Shown here: positions 55,098 through 63,449 of the stretch, one piece after another
Position numbering within the stretch: the first letter of the stretch is position 1
Layout of the letters: each line of letters opens with the position of its first letter
Translations under genes and position numbers: made by a program
Origin: Flavobacterium sp. ZT3R18
GTDB taxonomy: Bacteria > Bacteroidota > Bacteroidia > Flavobacteriales > Flavobacteriaceae
Direction: 5' to 3'
Length of the DNA stretch: 64,000 bases
Assembly: GCF_007097385.1 (NCBI RefSeq)
Contig: NZ_VJZS01000014.1
Span: 54,518 to 118,517, forward strand
Notes under the pieces: generated by a model
The model's input: the letters and a program-made list of their open reading frames with translations, nothing else
What the model was told of the DNA's origin: nothing
Databases searched by the model: none

Positions 55098-56699
55098 TTA
55101 AGCAATCGGTGCGCCAGCCATTATTTCGGCATTGGCAAACTCTTCAAATTTTGCAAAATTAGCTTTAAATTTATGAGCTAATTCAACGGCTTTTGTATCA
55201 TATAAATTTTGATCTTCCCAAGTATTTCTTGGATTTAAGATTTCGCTAGGAACATTTGGACATGATTGTGGAATTGCAATACCAAATGATTTGTGATCTA
55301 CATACTCAACGTTGTCTAATTCTCCGTTTAATGCAGCAGTGATCATAGCACGAGTGAATTTTAATTTCATTCGGCTTCCAGTTCCATAAGGACCTCCTGT
55401 CCAGCCTGTATTAATAAGCCAAACTTTTACATTGGCATCCTTCATTTTTTTGCTTAACATTTCAGCATATTTAGTAGGGTGTAATGGCATAAATGGAGCG
55501 CCAAAACAAGCTGAGAAATTCGGTTGAGGTTCTGTAACCCCAGCTTCTGTTCCTGCAACTTTAGCCGTATAACCAGAAATAAAGTGGTAAGCTGCCTGAC
55601 CTGGTGTCAATTTTGAAATAGGAGGCAAAATACCATAAGCATCGGCTGTTAAGAAAAATATATTTTTAGGATTTTGACCAATAGACCCAGGTTGAATATT
55701 ATCAATATGGTTAATAGGATAGCTTACCCTTGTGTTTTGAGTAATAGAAACATCTTGAAAATCAACTTCATTGGTTCCTGCTTTGAAAACTACGTTTTCT
55801 AGAATAGCTCCTTTTTTGATAGCTCTAAAAATGTCGGGTTCATTCTCCTCAGTAAGATTAATTACTTTGGCATAACAACCACCTTCAAAATTAAAAACTG
55901 TATTTTCGTTAGTCCATCCATGTTCATCATCACCGATTAGTTTTCTTTCTGGATCGGCAGATAAAGTTGTTTTTCCTGTTCCAGATAAACCAAAGAAAAT
56001 AGCGGTATCTCCATCTTCACCAACATTCGCACTACAGTGCATTGGTAAAGTGTTTTTGAAAACGGGTAAAACAAAATTCAAAGCAGAGAAAATTCCTTTT
56101 TTCATTTCTCCTGTATAACCAGTGCCGCCTATTAAGGCGATCTTTTTTGTAAAATCTAAAATAGCAAAATTGCTCTGACGAGTACCATCTACCAAAGGAT
56201 CAGCATGAAAACCTGGAGCGCAGATCACAGTCCATTCAGGTGTAAAGCTGCTCAATTCTTCTTTTTCTGGTCTCAAAAACATATTGTAACAAAACAAGTT
56301 TGCCCAAGCTGTTTCGGTAACCACTCTTACATTCAATCTGTAGTTTGGGTCGGCACATACATAAGAGTCTCTAACAAAAACTTCTTTGTTTGATAAATAA
56401 GCTGTTACTTTTTTATAAAGTGCATCAAAGGCTGCAGGTTCAAATGGAATATTTACTTTCCCCCACCATACTTTGTCTTCAGTAATACTATCCTTGACAA
56501 TAAATCTATCTTGAGGAGATCGTCCAGTAAACTCGCCTGTATTTATAGCTAATGCTCCAGATGAATTTTCTACTCCCTGCCCAGATTGGATTGTAATATT
56601 ATGTAACTCGTTCGGGGTTAATTGATACTGAATTTTGGCATTCTCAATTCCCAGTTCATTTAACGAAATCGATTTCGCAAATAAGGCATAGTTGTCCAT
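55098..56699 (-). CDS. pckA: Phosphoenolpyruvate carboxykinase (ATP)
   Basis: This enzyme catalyses oxaloacetate + ATP to phosphoenolpyruvate + CO2 + ADP, the first step of gluconeogenesis. The protein has 533 residues, normal for the ATP-type enzyme. The P-loop GLSGTGKT is at 237-244, the metal/kinase-2 motif IGDDEHGW follows, and the oxaloacetate-binding TGEFTGRSPQDRF is at 54-66. It is flanked by its own terminator, and a possible -7 (TACTTTTG on the minus strand, 56736-56743) lies 37 bases upstream. It is a sensible partner for growth on amino acids that yield 2-oxoglutarate. Confidence 0.97.
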   Translation of the reverse strand: MDNYALFAKSISLNELGIENAKIQYQLTPNELHNITIQSGQGVENSSGALAINTGEFTGRSPQDRFIVKDSITEDKVWWGKVNIPFEPAAFDALYKKVTAYLSNKEVFVRDSYVCADPNYRLNVRVVTETAWANLFCYNMFLRPEKEELSSFTPEWTVICAPGFHADPLVDGTRQSNFAILDFTKKIALIGGTGYTGEMKKGIFSALNFVLPVFKNTLPMHCSANVGEDGDTAIFFGLSGTGKTTLSADPERKLIGDDEHGWTNENTVFNFEGGCYAKVINLTEENEPDIFRAIKKGAILENVVFKAGTNEVDFQDVSITQNTRVSYPINHIDNIQPGSIGQNPKNIFFLTADAYGILPPISKLTPGQAAYHFISGYTAKVAGTEAGVTEPQPNFSACFGAPFMPLHPTKYAEMLSKKMKDANVKVWLINTGWTGGPYGTGSRMKLKFTRAMITAALNGELDNVEYVDHKSFGIAIPQSCPNVPSEILNPRNTWEDQNLYDTKAVELAHKFKANFAKFEEFANAEIMAGAPIA

Positions 56700-56763
56700 A
56701 AAAAATTAATTTTTGTGAGTGTTGTTTATTTACTGCAAAAGTATAATTTTTTTTAGAACCACA

Positions 56764-57165
56764 TTATATTTTAATTTTCTTTTTCATTGGTGTTAAAATG
56801 TCAATGAATAGTTTAATCCAAGCCGAAATAAGAAATAGACCTCCAATAGGGGTTATAAAGCCAAATACTTTGAAATCTATTGACGTAAGGTTGTTTGTAG
56901 CCAATAAATAAATAGAACCCGAAAAGAAAATTGTTCCAATAACAGTTAAATTATAAATAATTTTTTTTGATTTTTGATTAATCAAATGTGTCGTTCCTAT
57001 GAATAACAAGAACAATGCATGATACATTTGATACCGTACTCCTGTCTCAAAAGTGGAAAGTTGTTCTAAGGAGAGTACATTTTTTAGGGCATGTGCACCA
57101 AAAGCTCCTAGAATTATTGCAATCATACCCATTAGGGCTCCAGTTGAAATTATTTTTTTCTCCAT
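56764..57165 (-). CDS. DUF423 family membrane protein
   Basis: A 133-residue inner-membrane protein with four predicted helices. The start GALMGMIAIILGAFGAHALKN, followed by ETGVRYQMYHALFLLFIG and later FSGSIYLLA and PIGGLFLISAW, matches DUF423 (YwdK/YgdD type). ATG 57165 is chosen because the upstream extension to 57234 adds a charged tail before the first helix. Function unknown. Confidence 0.92.
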   Translation of the reverse strand: MEKKIISTGALMGMIAIILGAFGAHALKNVLSLEQLSTFETGVRYQMYHALFLLFIGTTHLINQKSKKIIYNLTVIGTIFFSGSIYLLATNNLTSIDFKVFGFITPIGGLFLISAWIKLFIDILTPMKKKIKI

Positions 57166-57470
57166 TGTCTTTTTCTCAATTTTAGACAAAAGTATTTCTT
57201 TATTTTTAATCTTAAAGTATTTGTAACTACTCAAGTTCGTTTTACCACAAAGAAATCAAACAATATTGCCCGCAAAGGCACAAAGAATAAATAAGTCATT
57301 GAATTTCTCGAATAATTATCGAGTGTGGCGGAAATTTGCTTAGTGTTTGTGGTACTGAAGGTTTACAAGTATTTTATAACATACTTGGGGGTCAGAATGT
57401 AATTAATAGCGTTAATTTTGCTACATATTATAGTGTATTTTACGATTGTCTAATTTATTTTCACAAACTG

Positions 57471-57502
57471 TTTGTTATAAATACAACAATATTGTATGTT
57501 TG
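57471..57502 (+). promoter_or_regulatory. Promoter of the saccharopine reductase gene
   Basis: TTTG (57471-57474), 20 bases, then TATGTTTG (57495-57502). Both match the Bacteroidota vegetative consensus. The gene's ATG follows 18 bases later, giving a short leader and ruling out the upstream TTG at 57446. Confidence 0.8.
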
Positions 57503-57520
57503 TGTTATATTTATAAAGTT

Positions 57521-58891
57521 ATGAGAACAATTCTTATTATAGGAGCAGGAAGGTCTGCTTCATCTTTGATACAATATCTTTTGAATAAATCGGTATCAGA
57601 AGATCTACATCTTATTATAGGTGATTTGTCTTTGGCTCTAGCCGAAAAAAAGACCAATAATCATCCTAATGCAACTCCTATCGCTTTAGATATATTTGAT
57701 GAAAATCAAAGGAAAAAGGCAATCGAAAAAGCAGATATTGTTATTTCAATGTTGCCTGCTCATCTTCATATAGAGGTGGCAAGGGATTGTGTTGTTTATA
57801 AAAAGCATCTCGTAACGGCATCTTATATAAGTGATGCCATGCAAGAGTTGGATGAAGCTTGCAAAGCAAACAATCTTATTTTCATGAATGAAATAGGGCT
57901 TGATCCTGGAATTGATCACATGAGTGCCATGAAAGTGATCGATGAAATTCGTGAAGAAGGTGGGAAAATGCTTTTGTTTGAATCTTTTTGCGGAGGTCTT
58001 GTGGCTCCAGAATCAGACAATAATTTATGGAATTATAAATTTACTTGGGCTCCAAGGAATGTCGTTCTTGCCGGACAAGGCGGTGCTGCGAAGTTCGTAC
58101 AAGAAGGCGCTTATAAATACATTCCGTATGTGAACTTGTTTCGTAGAACCGAATTTTTGGAGGTGGAAGGGTACGGCAAATTTGAAGCGTATTCGAACAG
58201 AGATTCTCTAAAGTATAGAAGTGTTTATGGTCTAGACGATGCGCTTACCTTATATAGAGGAACTATTCGAAGAGTAGGTTTCTCTAAAGCTTGGAATATG
58301 TTTGTGCAATTGGGTATGACAGATGATAGCTATGTCATGGAAAACTCAGAAAACATGAGTTACAGACAATTTGTGAATTCATTCCTGCCATATCACCCAA
58401 CCGATTCTGTAGAAATAAAAATGCGTTTGATTCTAAAAATTGACCAAGATGATATCATGTGGGATAAACTTTTAGAATTAGATTTATTCAATCGAAACAA
58501 AAAAGTAGGATTGAAAGAGGCAACTCCTGCACAAATTCTTGAAAAAATACTCAGCGAAAGTTGGGCTTTACAACCTCATGATAAAGATATGATTGTGATG
58601 TATCACAAGTTTGGATATAAGCTCGATAATGAAGAAAGACAAATAGACTCAAAAATGGTATGCATTGGCGATGACCAAACCTATACCGCTATGGCAAAAA
58701 CCGTAGGATTGCCAGTCGCAATGGCTACTTTGTTGATTTTGAACGGTAAAATCACAACTCCCGGAGTACAGCTTCCAATACGTAAAGAAGTGTATCTGCC
58801 AATTTTGAAAGAGTTAGAAGAGTATGGAGTTGTTTTTAATGAACAAGCCATGCCGTATATTGGGTATAATCCCGATAAAGTCTTCAGTTAG
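57521..58891 (+). CDS. Saccharopine dehydrogenase / reductase family protein
   Basis: A 456-residue cytoplasmic enzyme. It begins with the Rossmann motif ILIIGAGRSASSLIQYLL. The saccharopine reductase signature MNEIGLDPGIDHMSAMKVIDE (about 144-164) and the large inserted catalytic domain are present. The family interconverts aminoadipate semialdehyde + glutamate and saccharopine. Nearest relatives are the glutamate-forming enzymes (Lys9/AASS type). It could handle the aminoadipate semialdehyde predicted from hydroxylysine. Lysine or carboxynorspermidine-like metabolism are alternatives, and a physical link to the collagen genes is not shown (18 kb away). ATG 57521 follows a clear promoter. 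Confidence 0.88.
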   Translation: MRTILIIGAGRSASSLIQYLLNKSVSEDLHLIIGDLSLALAEKKTNNHPNATPIALDIFDENQRKKAIEKADIVISMLPAHLHIEVARDCVVYKKHLVTASYISDAMQELDEACKANNLIFMNEIGLDPGIDHMSAMKVIDEIREEGGKMLLFESFCGGLVAPESDNNLWNYKFTWAPRNVVLAGQGGAAKFVQEGAYKYIPYVNLFRRTEFLEVEGYGKFEAYSNRDSLKYRSVYGLDDALTLYRGTIRRVGFSKAWNMFVQLGMTDDSYVMENSENMSYRQFVNSFLPYHPTDSVEIKMRLILKIDQDDIMWDKLLELDLFNRNKKVGLKEATPAQILEKILSESWALQPHDKDMIVMYHKFGYKLDNEERQIDSKMVCIGDDQTYTAMAKTVGLPVAMATLLILNGKITTPGVQLPIRKEVYLPILKELEEYGVVFNEQAMPYIGYNPDKVFS

Positions 58892-58967
58892 CATTTTTTT
58901 TAGTTTTTTTTAGATTTTTTTTAGACTGAATCCGCTTCGAAAGAGGTGGATTTGTTGTTTCAAGATG

Positions 58968-60305
58968 TTATTTCGAAGCTTCAACTTGAATGGGTAAACT
59001 GTATTTTACTCTTACGGTTTCATTGTTTTCTTTTCCGGGAGTCCATTTTGGGGAAAGTTTTAATACCCGAATGACTTCTTCTCCTGTACCAAATCCAATA
59101 TCTTTTAGGATTTCAAATTCAGAAAGGCTACCGTCTTTTTCTACAATAAAAGTTAAATATATTTTGCCACCGCCTTTTAATTCAGCAGGAACTTTAAAAT
59201 TAGTGCCAATGAATTTATAAAAAGCAACTATGCCTCCTGGGAATTCAGGTTGAGTAGTCTCAGTTATAGGTTGAGTTTTTCTAGCAATAGTATCTGCAAG
59301 TATGTTTGAGTTGGTATCATTGGTGTTGACCAGAGGTTTTGCAACAGCTGTTTTTTCAATTACTTCCTTTTGTAAAACGGTATTCGCTTTTGTTAATTTA
59401 TTTTTAGAATCTCGACTTTTTGTTTGGATTGAATGGGATGGTGGATTTTCCATAGCCACTGTTTTAAAAGAAATGCTATAGAAAAGTATAGCAAAAACAG
59501 GAATTAAAGCTATCTGTTTTAAAATTGCTTTGGTTTGTGTTGTGGTTTTTGTCATCATGAGTAGTCTTTTTTTGGTTACTAAAAAATTCAGGTTGCTTAC
59601 TAAATAAAGAGGCTGACTTATATTTGCTTTTGAGACTAATAATGATTGGTAAAATGGAATGTCTTCATAGTAGTGAATCACAAATTCATCAGCTAGAAAT
59701 TCATGATTGAGTTGGATGGCTTTTTTGTAAAAAATAAATATAGGGTTAAACCAAAATATCGTTTTCAAGAATTCGATCAACAATATATCATGACTGTGTT
59801 TTTGAGTTACGTGAGTAAGTTCATGGGTGTATAATTCGGCTTCAATGTTTCTATTTTTATAATCGGTTTCATTGATAAAAATGTAATTTAGAAAAGTATG
59901 TGGCAAGTTTTTTTCGGGTATCAAAACTAGTTTTGCACCATAGTAATCTATTGTTGTATTCGTTTTTGTTTTAGAGGTGATTTTCAGAATATTTCTAATG
60001 AATCGAATACTACATACGAGTGTGACTAATCCATAAATAGCCCAAAGCAAATAAGCGGTATAATTTGTTTCTGCAATTATTTGAGAACTTCCTTGTGCAA
60101 ACAGCAGATTGCTAGTATTCACAACAGGTTGTATGATTTTGGATGCTATTTCTATAGTGACGAATGGAATGACAAACGAAAATACAAGGCTAAACAATAA
60201 GTAAAACCTTTTGAATTGATGCATTCTTTCTTTTTCAAGAAATAAGTGATACACCATCAAAAGCAAAAACAAGGGTAGTGTTGATTGAATAAGAAATAGA
60301 ATCAT
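58968..60305 (-). CDS. BlaR1-type M56 membrane metallopeptidase with TonB C-terminal domain
   Basis: A 445-residue inner-membrane protein. Several N-terminal helices are followed by the M56 zinc motif H161-E-L-T-H165 and a further helix near 260-280. A Thr/Lys-rich periplasmic linker leads to a C-terminal TonB-like domain (YLTFIVEKDGSLSEFEILKD, SPKWTPGKENNETVRVKY). In BlaR1/MecR1 systems the M56 protease cleaves the BlaI repressor after a signal. Here the beta-lactam sensor is replaced by a TonB domain, common in Bacteroidota. Its start overlaps the BlaI gene by 4 bases. The signal is unknown. Confidence 0.92.
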   Translation of the reverse strand: MILFLIQSTLPLFLLLMVYHLFLEKERMHQFKRFYLLFSLVFSFVIPFVTIEIASKIIQPVVNTSNLLFAQGSSQIIAETNYTAYLLWAIYGLVTLVCSIRFIRNILKITSKTKTNTTIDYYGAKLVLIPEKNLPHTFLNYIFINETDYKNRNIEAELYTHELTHVTQKHSHDILLIEFLKTIFWFNPIFIFYKKAIQLNHEFLADEFVIHYYEDIPFYQSLLVSKANISQPLYLVSNLNFLVTKKRLLMMTKTTTQTKAILKQIALIPVFAILFYSISFKTVAMENPPSHSIQTKSRDSKNKLTKANTVLQKEVIEKTAVAKPLVNTNDTNSNILADTIARKTQPITETTQPEFPGGIVAFYKFIGTNFKVPAELKGGGKIYLTFIVEKDGSLSEFEILKDIGFGTGEEVIRVLKLSPKWTPGKENNETVRVKYSLPIQVEASK

Positions 60306-60673
60306 TTTCTCTTTTTTTGAATTTCACCATCTATTATTTTCTTGAGTTCTTCCAGTTCCGATTCCGATAAATTTGTTTCGGTGGTAAAGAAAGAAGCAAA
60401 TTGCGAAGCCGAATTGTTAAAAAAATTACTAATCAATCCGTTTACGTGTTTCGAGAAATAATCTGTTTTCTTGACTAATGGATAATATTCTCGGGAATTT
60501 CCAAATTCAGTATAAGCAACGAATTTCTTGTCAATCATCCTTTTTAACAAAGTGGCAACCGTTGTAGTGGCAGGTTTTGGTTTAGGATAGGCTTCAAGTA
60601 AGGCTTTCATAAAAGCCTTTTCTAGTTGCCAAAGATGTTCCATTAATTGTTCTTCGGAGTTGGATAGTTGCAT
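60302..60673 (-). CDS. BlaI/MecI/CopY family transcriptional repressor
   Basis: A 123-residue winged-helix repressor (QLSNSEEQLMEHLWQLEKAF, then ATTTVATLLKRMIDKKFVAY, REYYPLVKK). The N-terminal half binds DNA and the C-terminal helices dimerise. The M56 protease encoded next, overlapping by 4 bases, is its expected inactivator. Candidate operators (TACAAATGTA type) lie upstream of the lipoprotein gene at 61193-61226, so the repressor likely controls this three-gene unit. Confidence 0.93.
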   Translation of the reverse strand: MQLSNSEEQLMEHLWQLEKAFMKALLEAYPKPKPATTTVATLLKRMIDKKFVAYTEFGNSREYYPLVKKTDYFSKHVNGLISNFFNNSASQFASFFTTETNLSESELEELKKIIDGEIQKKRK

Positions 60674-60756
60674 TTGGTTTTATTTTTTATATTTTAAAAT
60701 TGAAATTGCCATTGAAATTGACATTGAAACCGCCATTCACATTTGAAATCTTCATT

Positions 60757-61179
60757 TTAATTAAATTCTACTTCCGAAACTAGTTCGCCATTACTGTATT
60801 TTCTTGTGACAATCAGTTTTCCTTTTTCATCGAAGAAATTCCAATTCCCATCATAGAACCAATGAATCTCCATATTGTCAGTGGTTGTTTTTGTCTGTCC
60901 TTTTGATTGGATTTTTCCGTTTTCAAAATAGTTTGTTGTTGTGCAAATGTTACGCTTGTATTTTTCTCTTTTGATAATTTTTCCGTTTAAGTAGTAACGC
61001 CACTTTTTTATTGGGTCATCTAGATAGTATTTTCCAACCGACTTATATTTTGCGCTGTCAACGGCATAATTCTCTATCCAAAGTCCTTCCCTTTTTTTGT
61101 TTATCTTTTGATTTATGGGAGCCGTTTTGCAACCGATCAAGGTTAATATAAGGAATAGGTAAATGAATAGATGTCGCAT
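60757..61179 (-). CDS. MORN-like (YwqK-type) lipoprotein
   Basis: A 140-residue protein with a lipoprotein signal (IYLFLILTLIGC, lipobox Cys17). The rest is a series of short beta-hairpins of MORN/YwqK type (KREGLWIENY, GKYYLDDPIKKWRYYLNGK, NYFENGKIQSKG, YDGNWNFFDEKGKLI). Such proteins are common in Bacteroidota and lack a firm function. It is the first gene behind the operator-bearing promoter and 83 bases before the BlaI gene, so it is likely a regulated envelope target of the system. Confidence 0.8.
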   Translation of the reverse strand: MRHLFIYLFLILTLIGCKTAPINQKINKKREGLWIENYAVDSAKYKSVGKYYLDDPIKKWRYYLNGKIIKREKYKRNICTTTNYFENGKIQSKGQTKTTTDNMEIHWFYDGNWNFFDEKGKLIVTRKYSNGELVSEVEFN

Positions 61180-61192
61180 ATATTAGTTTTAC

Positions 61193-61247
61193 TCTACAAA
61201 GGCAGACGTTGCTCTACAAATGTAGAATAAAAATTAATACGACCAAA
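61193..61247 (-). promoter_or_regulatory. Promoter with two BlaI/MecI-type operators
   Basis: On the minus strand, TTTG (complement of 61244-61247), 19 bases, then TACATTTG (complement of 61217-61224) is a perfect Bacteroidota promoter. Overlapping its -7 is the palindrome TCTACAAATGTAGA (61213-61226), with the TACAnnTGTA core typical of BlaI/MecI sites. A 12/14 match, TCTACAAAGGCAGA, lies exactly 20 bases away (61193-61206), on the same helix face. Repressor bound here would block the lipoprotein-BlaI-BlaR1 operon. Confidence 0.75.
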
Positions 61248-61267
61248 TTTTTGATTGTTTTTTTATA

Positions 61268-61292
61268 CTAACAGGTCTCCAAGACCTGTTAG
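61268..61292. repeat. Palindromic repeat, CCTAACAGGT family
   Basis: CTAACAGGTCT-CCA-AGACCTGTTAG, an 11-bp perfect stem. Compared with 3288-3318, the inner base pair T-A is changed to C-G on both arms, so the pairing is kept. Confidence 0.8.
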
Positions 61293-61480
61293 GTATTTAT
61301 GCGTTTTGTTTTTCTTGCAAACCTTTATTTTAGTTAAAGTATTGTTTTTTAGAATTTATTGTTTAATAATCTATGAAAAAGGTGCAATTCAACTATCCTT
61401 CATTTTGAAATCTGCGTAAATCTGCAAGATCTGCGTGCCCATTTTTTCACGCAGGTTTGAAATAGGTATAAAATTCAATG

Positions 61481-61590
61481 TCTTATGAAAACCAAATGCC
61501 CTAGCCCTGATAGAAGTGGAAATCCTTATGAGCCGGTGTTCGGCTTATAAGATTGTAACGGATAGCAGGAAATAGCTCCTTCCTTTATTT
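61481..61590 (+). repeat. Structured interspersed repeat with variable stem (copy 1)
   Basis: Conserved flanks (TCTTATGAAAACCAAATGCC, then CTAGCCCTGATAGAAGTGGA on the left; GATTGTAACGGATAGCAGGA then AATAGCTCCTTCC on the right) surround a stem CTTATGAGCCG / CGGCTTATAAG with loop GTGTT (61525-61551). A second copy in the other orientation lies at 63450-63560 with the same flanks but a different stem sequence. It lies between the BlaI-regulated promoter and the M20 gene. The rest of the 61293-61600 gap contains only AT-rich and CTGCGTAAATCTGC-type repeats. Confidence 0.8.
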
Positions 61591-61601
61591 TGAACAAGAC
61601 A

Positions 61602-61632
61602 TAAAAAAATCCGCTCAAGGAACGGATTTAGT
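61602..61632 (-). terminator. Terminator of the M20 dipeptidase gene
   Basis: AAATCCG and CGGATTT form a 7-bp stem around CTCAAGGAA. On the minus strand a T run follows (complement of ATAAAAAAAT). Confidence 0.8.
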
Positions 61633-61648
61633 TATTTTGAATGAAATC

Positions 61649-63037
61649 TTATTTGCTCAATTCTACAAAATATTTGTAAAATAGAGGAATAGTTTCAATT
61701 CCTTTTAGGTAATTAAAAATCCCGAAATGTTCGTTTGGCGAGTGAATCGCATCACTGTCAAGACCAAAGCCCATTAGTATCGTTTTGCTTTTAAGCTCTT
61801 TTTCGAACAAGGCAACAATAGGAATACTTCCTCCGGAACGCACGGGAATCGCAGGAACACCAAAAGTTTCGGTATACGCCATGTTTGCCGCTTTGTAGCC
61901 AATGCTGTCTATTGGAGTTACATAACCTTGACCGCCGTGATGTGGTGTGACTTTTACGCTAACTCCGGCTGGAGCGATGCTGGTGAAATGTTTGGTGAAC
62001 AATTCAGTTATAACTTCCCAATCTTGATTTGGTACTAAACGCATGGAGATTTTGGCGAAAGCCTTGCTTGCAATAACGGTTTTTGCGCCTTCTCCTGTAT
62101 AACCACCCCAAATTCCGTTGACATCTAGTGTAGGTCGAATAGAGTTTCTTTCATTGGTCACATAGCCGCTTTCGCCATAAACATCATTTAGGTCTAAGGC
62201 TTTCTTGTAATTGTCAAGATTGAAAGGAGCTTTTGCCATTTCGGCTCTTTCCTCTAGAGATAACTCTTCAACATTATCATAGAATCCCGGAATGGTAATA
62301 TGATTGTTTTCGTCGTGCAATGAGGCAATCATTTTAGATAGAACATTAATAGGATTGGCAACCGCACCACCATATAAACCAGAATGTAAGTCGCGATTTG
62401 GTCCTGTAACTTCAACCTCTACATAACTTAGTCCACGAAGTCCCGTTGTGATCGAAGGTTGTTGATTGGAGATCATTCCGGTATCCGAAATCAAAATCAC
62501 ATCATTTTTCAGTTTTTCGGTATTGTTCTCTACAAAGGTTTTTAGGTTAACGCTACCTACTTCTTCCTCGCCTTCAATCATGAATTTTACGTTACAAGGT
62601 AAAGTGTTGCTTTGTATCATGTACTCGAATGCTTTTACATGCATGTACATTTGGCCTTTGTCGTCACAAGCACCCCTGGCAAAAATCGCTCCTTCGGGAT
62701 GAATGTCCGTTTTCTTAACAACAGGTTCAAACGGGGGAGAGGTCCATAATTCTAATGGATCTGCTGGTTGAACATCATAATGTCCATAAACCAGAATAGT
62801 AGGTGATTTTGGGTCGATTGTTTTCTCTCCATATACAATAGGATAGCCCGCAGTTTCGCAAATTTCGACAAAATCGCAGCCTGCTTTCACTAAACTTGCC
62901 TTAACAGCCTCGGCAGTGTCAAGAACATCTTGAGAATAGGCAGTGTCTGCACTCACAGAAGGAATTTTTAAGAGGTCGATTAACTCATTGATAAAGCGGT
63001 CTTTGTGTTCTGAAACGTATAACTTTATGTCTTCCAT
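61649..63037 (-). CDS. M20 family dipeptidase
   Basis: A 462-residue cytoplasmic zinc metallopeptidase. The metal ligands are visible in YGHYDVQPAD (H86, D88), GACDDKGQ (bridging Asp near 125) and the catalytic EGEEEVGS (near 155-162). A lid/dimerisation domain follows (SYVEVEVTGPNRDLHSGLYGGAV). It is closest in pattern to cytosolic non-specific dipeptidases (CNDP2/Dug1 type), which cleave a broad range of dipeptides. X-Pro dipeptides need prolidase, so this enzyme would handle other products of peptide import. Confidence 0.92.
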   Translation of the reverse strand: MEDIKLYVSEHKDRFINELIDLLKIPSVSADTAYSQDVLDTAEAVKASLVKAGCDFVEICETAGYPIVYGEKTIDPKSPTILVYGHYDVQPADPLELWTSPPFEPVVKKTDIHPEGAIFARGACDDKGQMYMHVKAFEYMIQSNTLPCNVKFMIEGEEEVGSVNLKTFVENNTEKLKNDVILISDTGMISNQQPSITTGLRGLSYVEVEVTGPNRDLHSGLYGGAVANPINVLSKMIASLHDENNHITIPGFYDNVEELSLEERAEMAKAPFNLDNYKKALDLNDVYGESGYVTNERNSIRPTLDVNGIWGGYTGEGAKTVIASKAFAKISMRLVPNQDWEVITELFTKHFTSIAPAGVSVKVTPHHGGQGYVTPIDSIGYKAANMAYTETFGVPAIPVRSGGSIPIVALFEKELKSKTILMGFGLDSDAIHSPNEHFGIFNYLKGIETIPLFYKYFVELSK

Positions 63038-63102
63038 GGAATCAATTTTTTTTTAAGAATCAAAAATACAAAAAATAGAATGAATATTTTTTTAAAAAAT
63101 GT

Positions 63103-63132
63103 TTTGAAAATTGAAAGTTATGATTATCTTTG
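63103..63132 (+). promoter_or_regulatory. Promoter of tRNA-Leu
   Basis: TTTG (63103-63106), 18 bases, TATCTTTG (63125-63132), followed by CACCC. The tRNA begins 13 bases after the -7. Confidence 0.8.
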
Positions 63133-63145
63133 CACCCACAATTAC

Positions 63146-63227
63146 GCGGATATGGTGAAATTGGTAGACATGCCAGACTTAGGATCTGGTGCCGCAAGGC
63201 GTGTAGGTTCGAGTCCTATTATCCGCA
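63146..63227 (+). tRNA. tRNA-Leu (anticodon UAG)
   Basis: An 82-base class II tRNA. The acceptor stem GCGGATA pairs with TATCCGC. The anticodon stem CCAGA/TCTGG encloses CTTAGGA with anticodon TAG, reading CUA/CUN codons. A short variable arm (GCC-GCAA-GGC) follows, and the T arm contains GGTTCGAGTCC. CCA is not encoded; the discriminator base is A at 63227. Confidence 0.97.
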
Positions 63228-63229
63228 CT

Positions 63230-63262
63230 AAAAGCTTCTCATCTAGAGAAGCTTTTTTTATT
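63230..63262 (+). terminator. Terminator of tRNA-Leu
   Basis: AAAAGCTTCTC and GAGAAGCTTTT form a perfect 11-bp stem around ATCTA, followed by TTTATTT. Confidence 0.92.
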
Positions 63263-63449
63263 TAAATCTGCTGCATTTGCAAATCGTCCTTTAGATTGTA
63301 AAGTAATAAAACTGTAATAGTTTAATAACTTGTCTTGGTTTGATAATTTTCAAATTAATTTACATCTACTATATAAGGACGCAAATTTCCTCGGTCAAAG
63401 CCATACGTTTCAATTAAATTCAAATAATTGCCACCCTGAGCGGAGTCGA

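Noticed and set aside
57446..57520. TTG start for the saccharopine reductase
   Set aside because: The -33 and -7 boxes lie inside this extension, so it would not be transcribed as a whole.
63080..63265. Open frame of 61 codons
   Set aside because: It covers the tRNA-Leu gene, its promoter and terminator.
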